Part shown: in pieces, positions 63,330 through 64,000 of the stretch
Layout of the letters: each line of letters opens with the position of its first letter
Position numbering within the stretch: position 1 is the first letter of the stretch
NCBI RefSeq assembly: GCF_013372265.1
Contig: NZ_CP054051.1
Coordinates: 1,562,587-1,626,586, forward strand
Reading direction: 5' to 3'
Source: Aliarcobacter cibarius
Lineage (GTDB): Bacteria > Campylobacterota > Campylobacteria > Campylobacterales > Arcobacteraceae
DNA: 64,000 nucleotides
Notes under the pieces: generated by a model
What the model was told of the DNA's origin: nothing
What the model saw: only the letters and a program-made list of their open reading frames with translations
Databases searched by the model: none
Translations under genes and position numbers: made by a program

Positions 63330-64000
63330 TTAACTTAACTCTTTATGTAAAATTTCAGCTATTAATTCTGTCGCATAAGAACCTTTTGGAAGATAAAAAC
63401 TTAATTCCATATGATTTTTATCTTCTTTATAGTTACTTTCTAAATTTTCTGGAAATATAAAAGCAAATCTTCTTGCACCATCTTCTTGCATTTGTACATC
63501 AAACTCTTTTTCAATTTCAAGTGCAAAACCCTCAGATTTTTTTACTCTTTTTCCACATAATAAACCTGTTGGAACTCTATCTTTTTCAAAGAATTTTTGA
63601 CTTTCTACTTCTAAATCATCAATTATAAATATTTTTCCAAAAGGATAATGACTTAATAAATCTCCTGTAATTATTTTAAATGGATGAGGCTGCTTTTTTG
63701 CTCTTTTTATTTCTTCAAGAGGAAGATTAAGTTTTTGAAAAATCTCTTTTGGTTCAAATGCCTCAATTAATTTTGAAATTTCTATTCTTCTTGAAAGCCA
63801 AGAATTAAATAGATAACTTTGATAAGCATTTATAAACATCTGCTTTAAATTTCTATTTCTCTCTTTTAAAGTTCCCTCAACAATAGCTTTACCTTTTTTA
63901 TAATTTTCTCCATCTATTCCAAATCTTTGAAATCCAAAATAATTTGGCATTCCATAAATAGCTATTTTTCTCATTGCTTCTTCAATTTTTTGCTTCTCTA
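63330..64000 (-). CDS. truD: tRNA pseudouridine synthase D, C-terminal part
   Basis: The frame stays open through the window edge at 64000, so the Met at 63974 is internal and not the start. The 223 visible residues include NYFGFQRFG, a TruD signature, and AYQSYLFNSWLSRR. The catalytic Asp domain should lie upstream, outside the window. TruD makes pseudouridine 13 in tRNA(Glu) and related tRNAs. It lies 48 bases downstream, on the same strand, from its neighbour's start. Confidence 0.92.
   Translation of the reverse strand, partial: EKQKIEEAMRKIAIYGMPNYFGFQRFGIDGENYKKGKAIVEGTLKERNRNLKQMFINAYQSYLFNSWLSRRIEISKLIEAFEPKEIFQKLNLPLEEIKRAKKQPHPFKIITGDLLSHYPFGKIFIIDDLEVESQKFFEKDRVPTGLLCGKRVKKSEGFALEIEKEFDVQMQEDGARRFAFIFPENLESNYKEDKNHMELSFYLPKGSYATELIAEILHKELS

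Noticed and set aside
63330-63974. A complete 214-residue truD starting at 63974
   Set aside because: The frame stays open to the window edge with TruD-like sequence upstream of that Met, so the gene is cut by the window.
1-64000. tRNA, rRNA, toxin-antitoxin pairs or prophage genes
   Set aside because: None was found by eye; the small intergenic gaps hold no cloverleaf and no paired small genes of that kind.

Overview
The window is about 64 kb of very AT-rich chromosome from a member of the Campylobacterota (epsilonproteobacteria), most likely an Arcobacter-like organism. The support is indirect but consistent. The tetrameric 2-oxoglutarate:acceptor oxidoreductase (oorDABC), the MurF with a membrane-anchor N-terminus, the short adenylate kinase without a zinc lid, the S10-spc ribosomal cluster without L30, and several gene orders I recall from Campylobacter jejuni (msbA-pyrD-M16 peptidase-dapA-SDR; YfiC-like methyltransferase-YkgJ-like-TPR lipoprotein-trpC; murF-hydrolase-ddl-ruvA) all point the same way. 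No species call is made.

Layout. 1-11.5 kb (minus strand) is a cell-envelope block: the N-terminal part of a membrane PAS sensor, a di-heme cytochrome c peroxidase, a lipoprotein with a serine-hydrolase fold, a periplasmic parvulin-type prolyl isomerase and a roughly 2640-residue autotransporter whose passenger is built of about 68-residue repeats and carries a perfect 1167-bp internal duplication. 11.6-18 kb holds housekeeping genes (YqiA-like esterase, radA, a thioesterase, ybeY, a Fur/PerR-type regulator with a Fur-like box beside it, a secreted nuclease/phosphatase, murJ). 18-26 kb is one long plus-strand run: MsbA-like exporter, pyrD, M16 peptidase, dapA, FabL-like reductase, pgsA, rseP, yggS. 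26-37 kb carries a tautomerase, a LysR regulator, trpC with its lipoprotein neighbours, oorDABC, an iron alcohol dehydrogenase, a PatB/MalY-type lyase, a CinA-domain protein and the short adenylate kinase.

37.29-38.76 kb is an IS110-family element with imperfect inverted ends and a long, foldable 5' non-coding end that is a good candidate for a bridge RNA. To its right, before a second zinc-lid adenylate kinase, lies a 110-nt stretch of strong hairpins ending in a U-rich run: a possible unannotated small RNA or adk leader. 39.7-44.1 kb has a ZnuA-like binding protein with an altered metal site, aspS, a lipoprotein and a family-4-like uracil-DNA glycosylase. 44.2-54.8 kb is the minus-strand ribosomal supercluster rpsJ to rplO, followed by secY, map and infA, driven by a perfect TTGACA-17-TATAAT promoter with two hairpins at the predicted transcript 5' end.

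55-60.6 kb has an unrecognised zinc-ribbon membrane protein, a HIT protein, then murF, an alpha/beta hydrolase, ddl and ruvA (peptidoglycan precursor synthesis and Holliday-junction processing). The window closes with a chemoreceptor carrying a periplasmic c-type heme motif, a convergent small CheZ-like protein and the C-terminal part of truD.

The strongest leads are the IS110 element with its candidate bridge RNA, the hairpin-rich RNA candidate upstream of the second adk, the heme-binding chemoreceptor paired with a CheZ-like protein, and the ribosomal-operon leader. No CRISPR array, rRNA, tRNA or prophage was seen.
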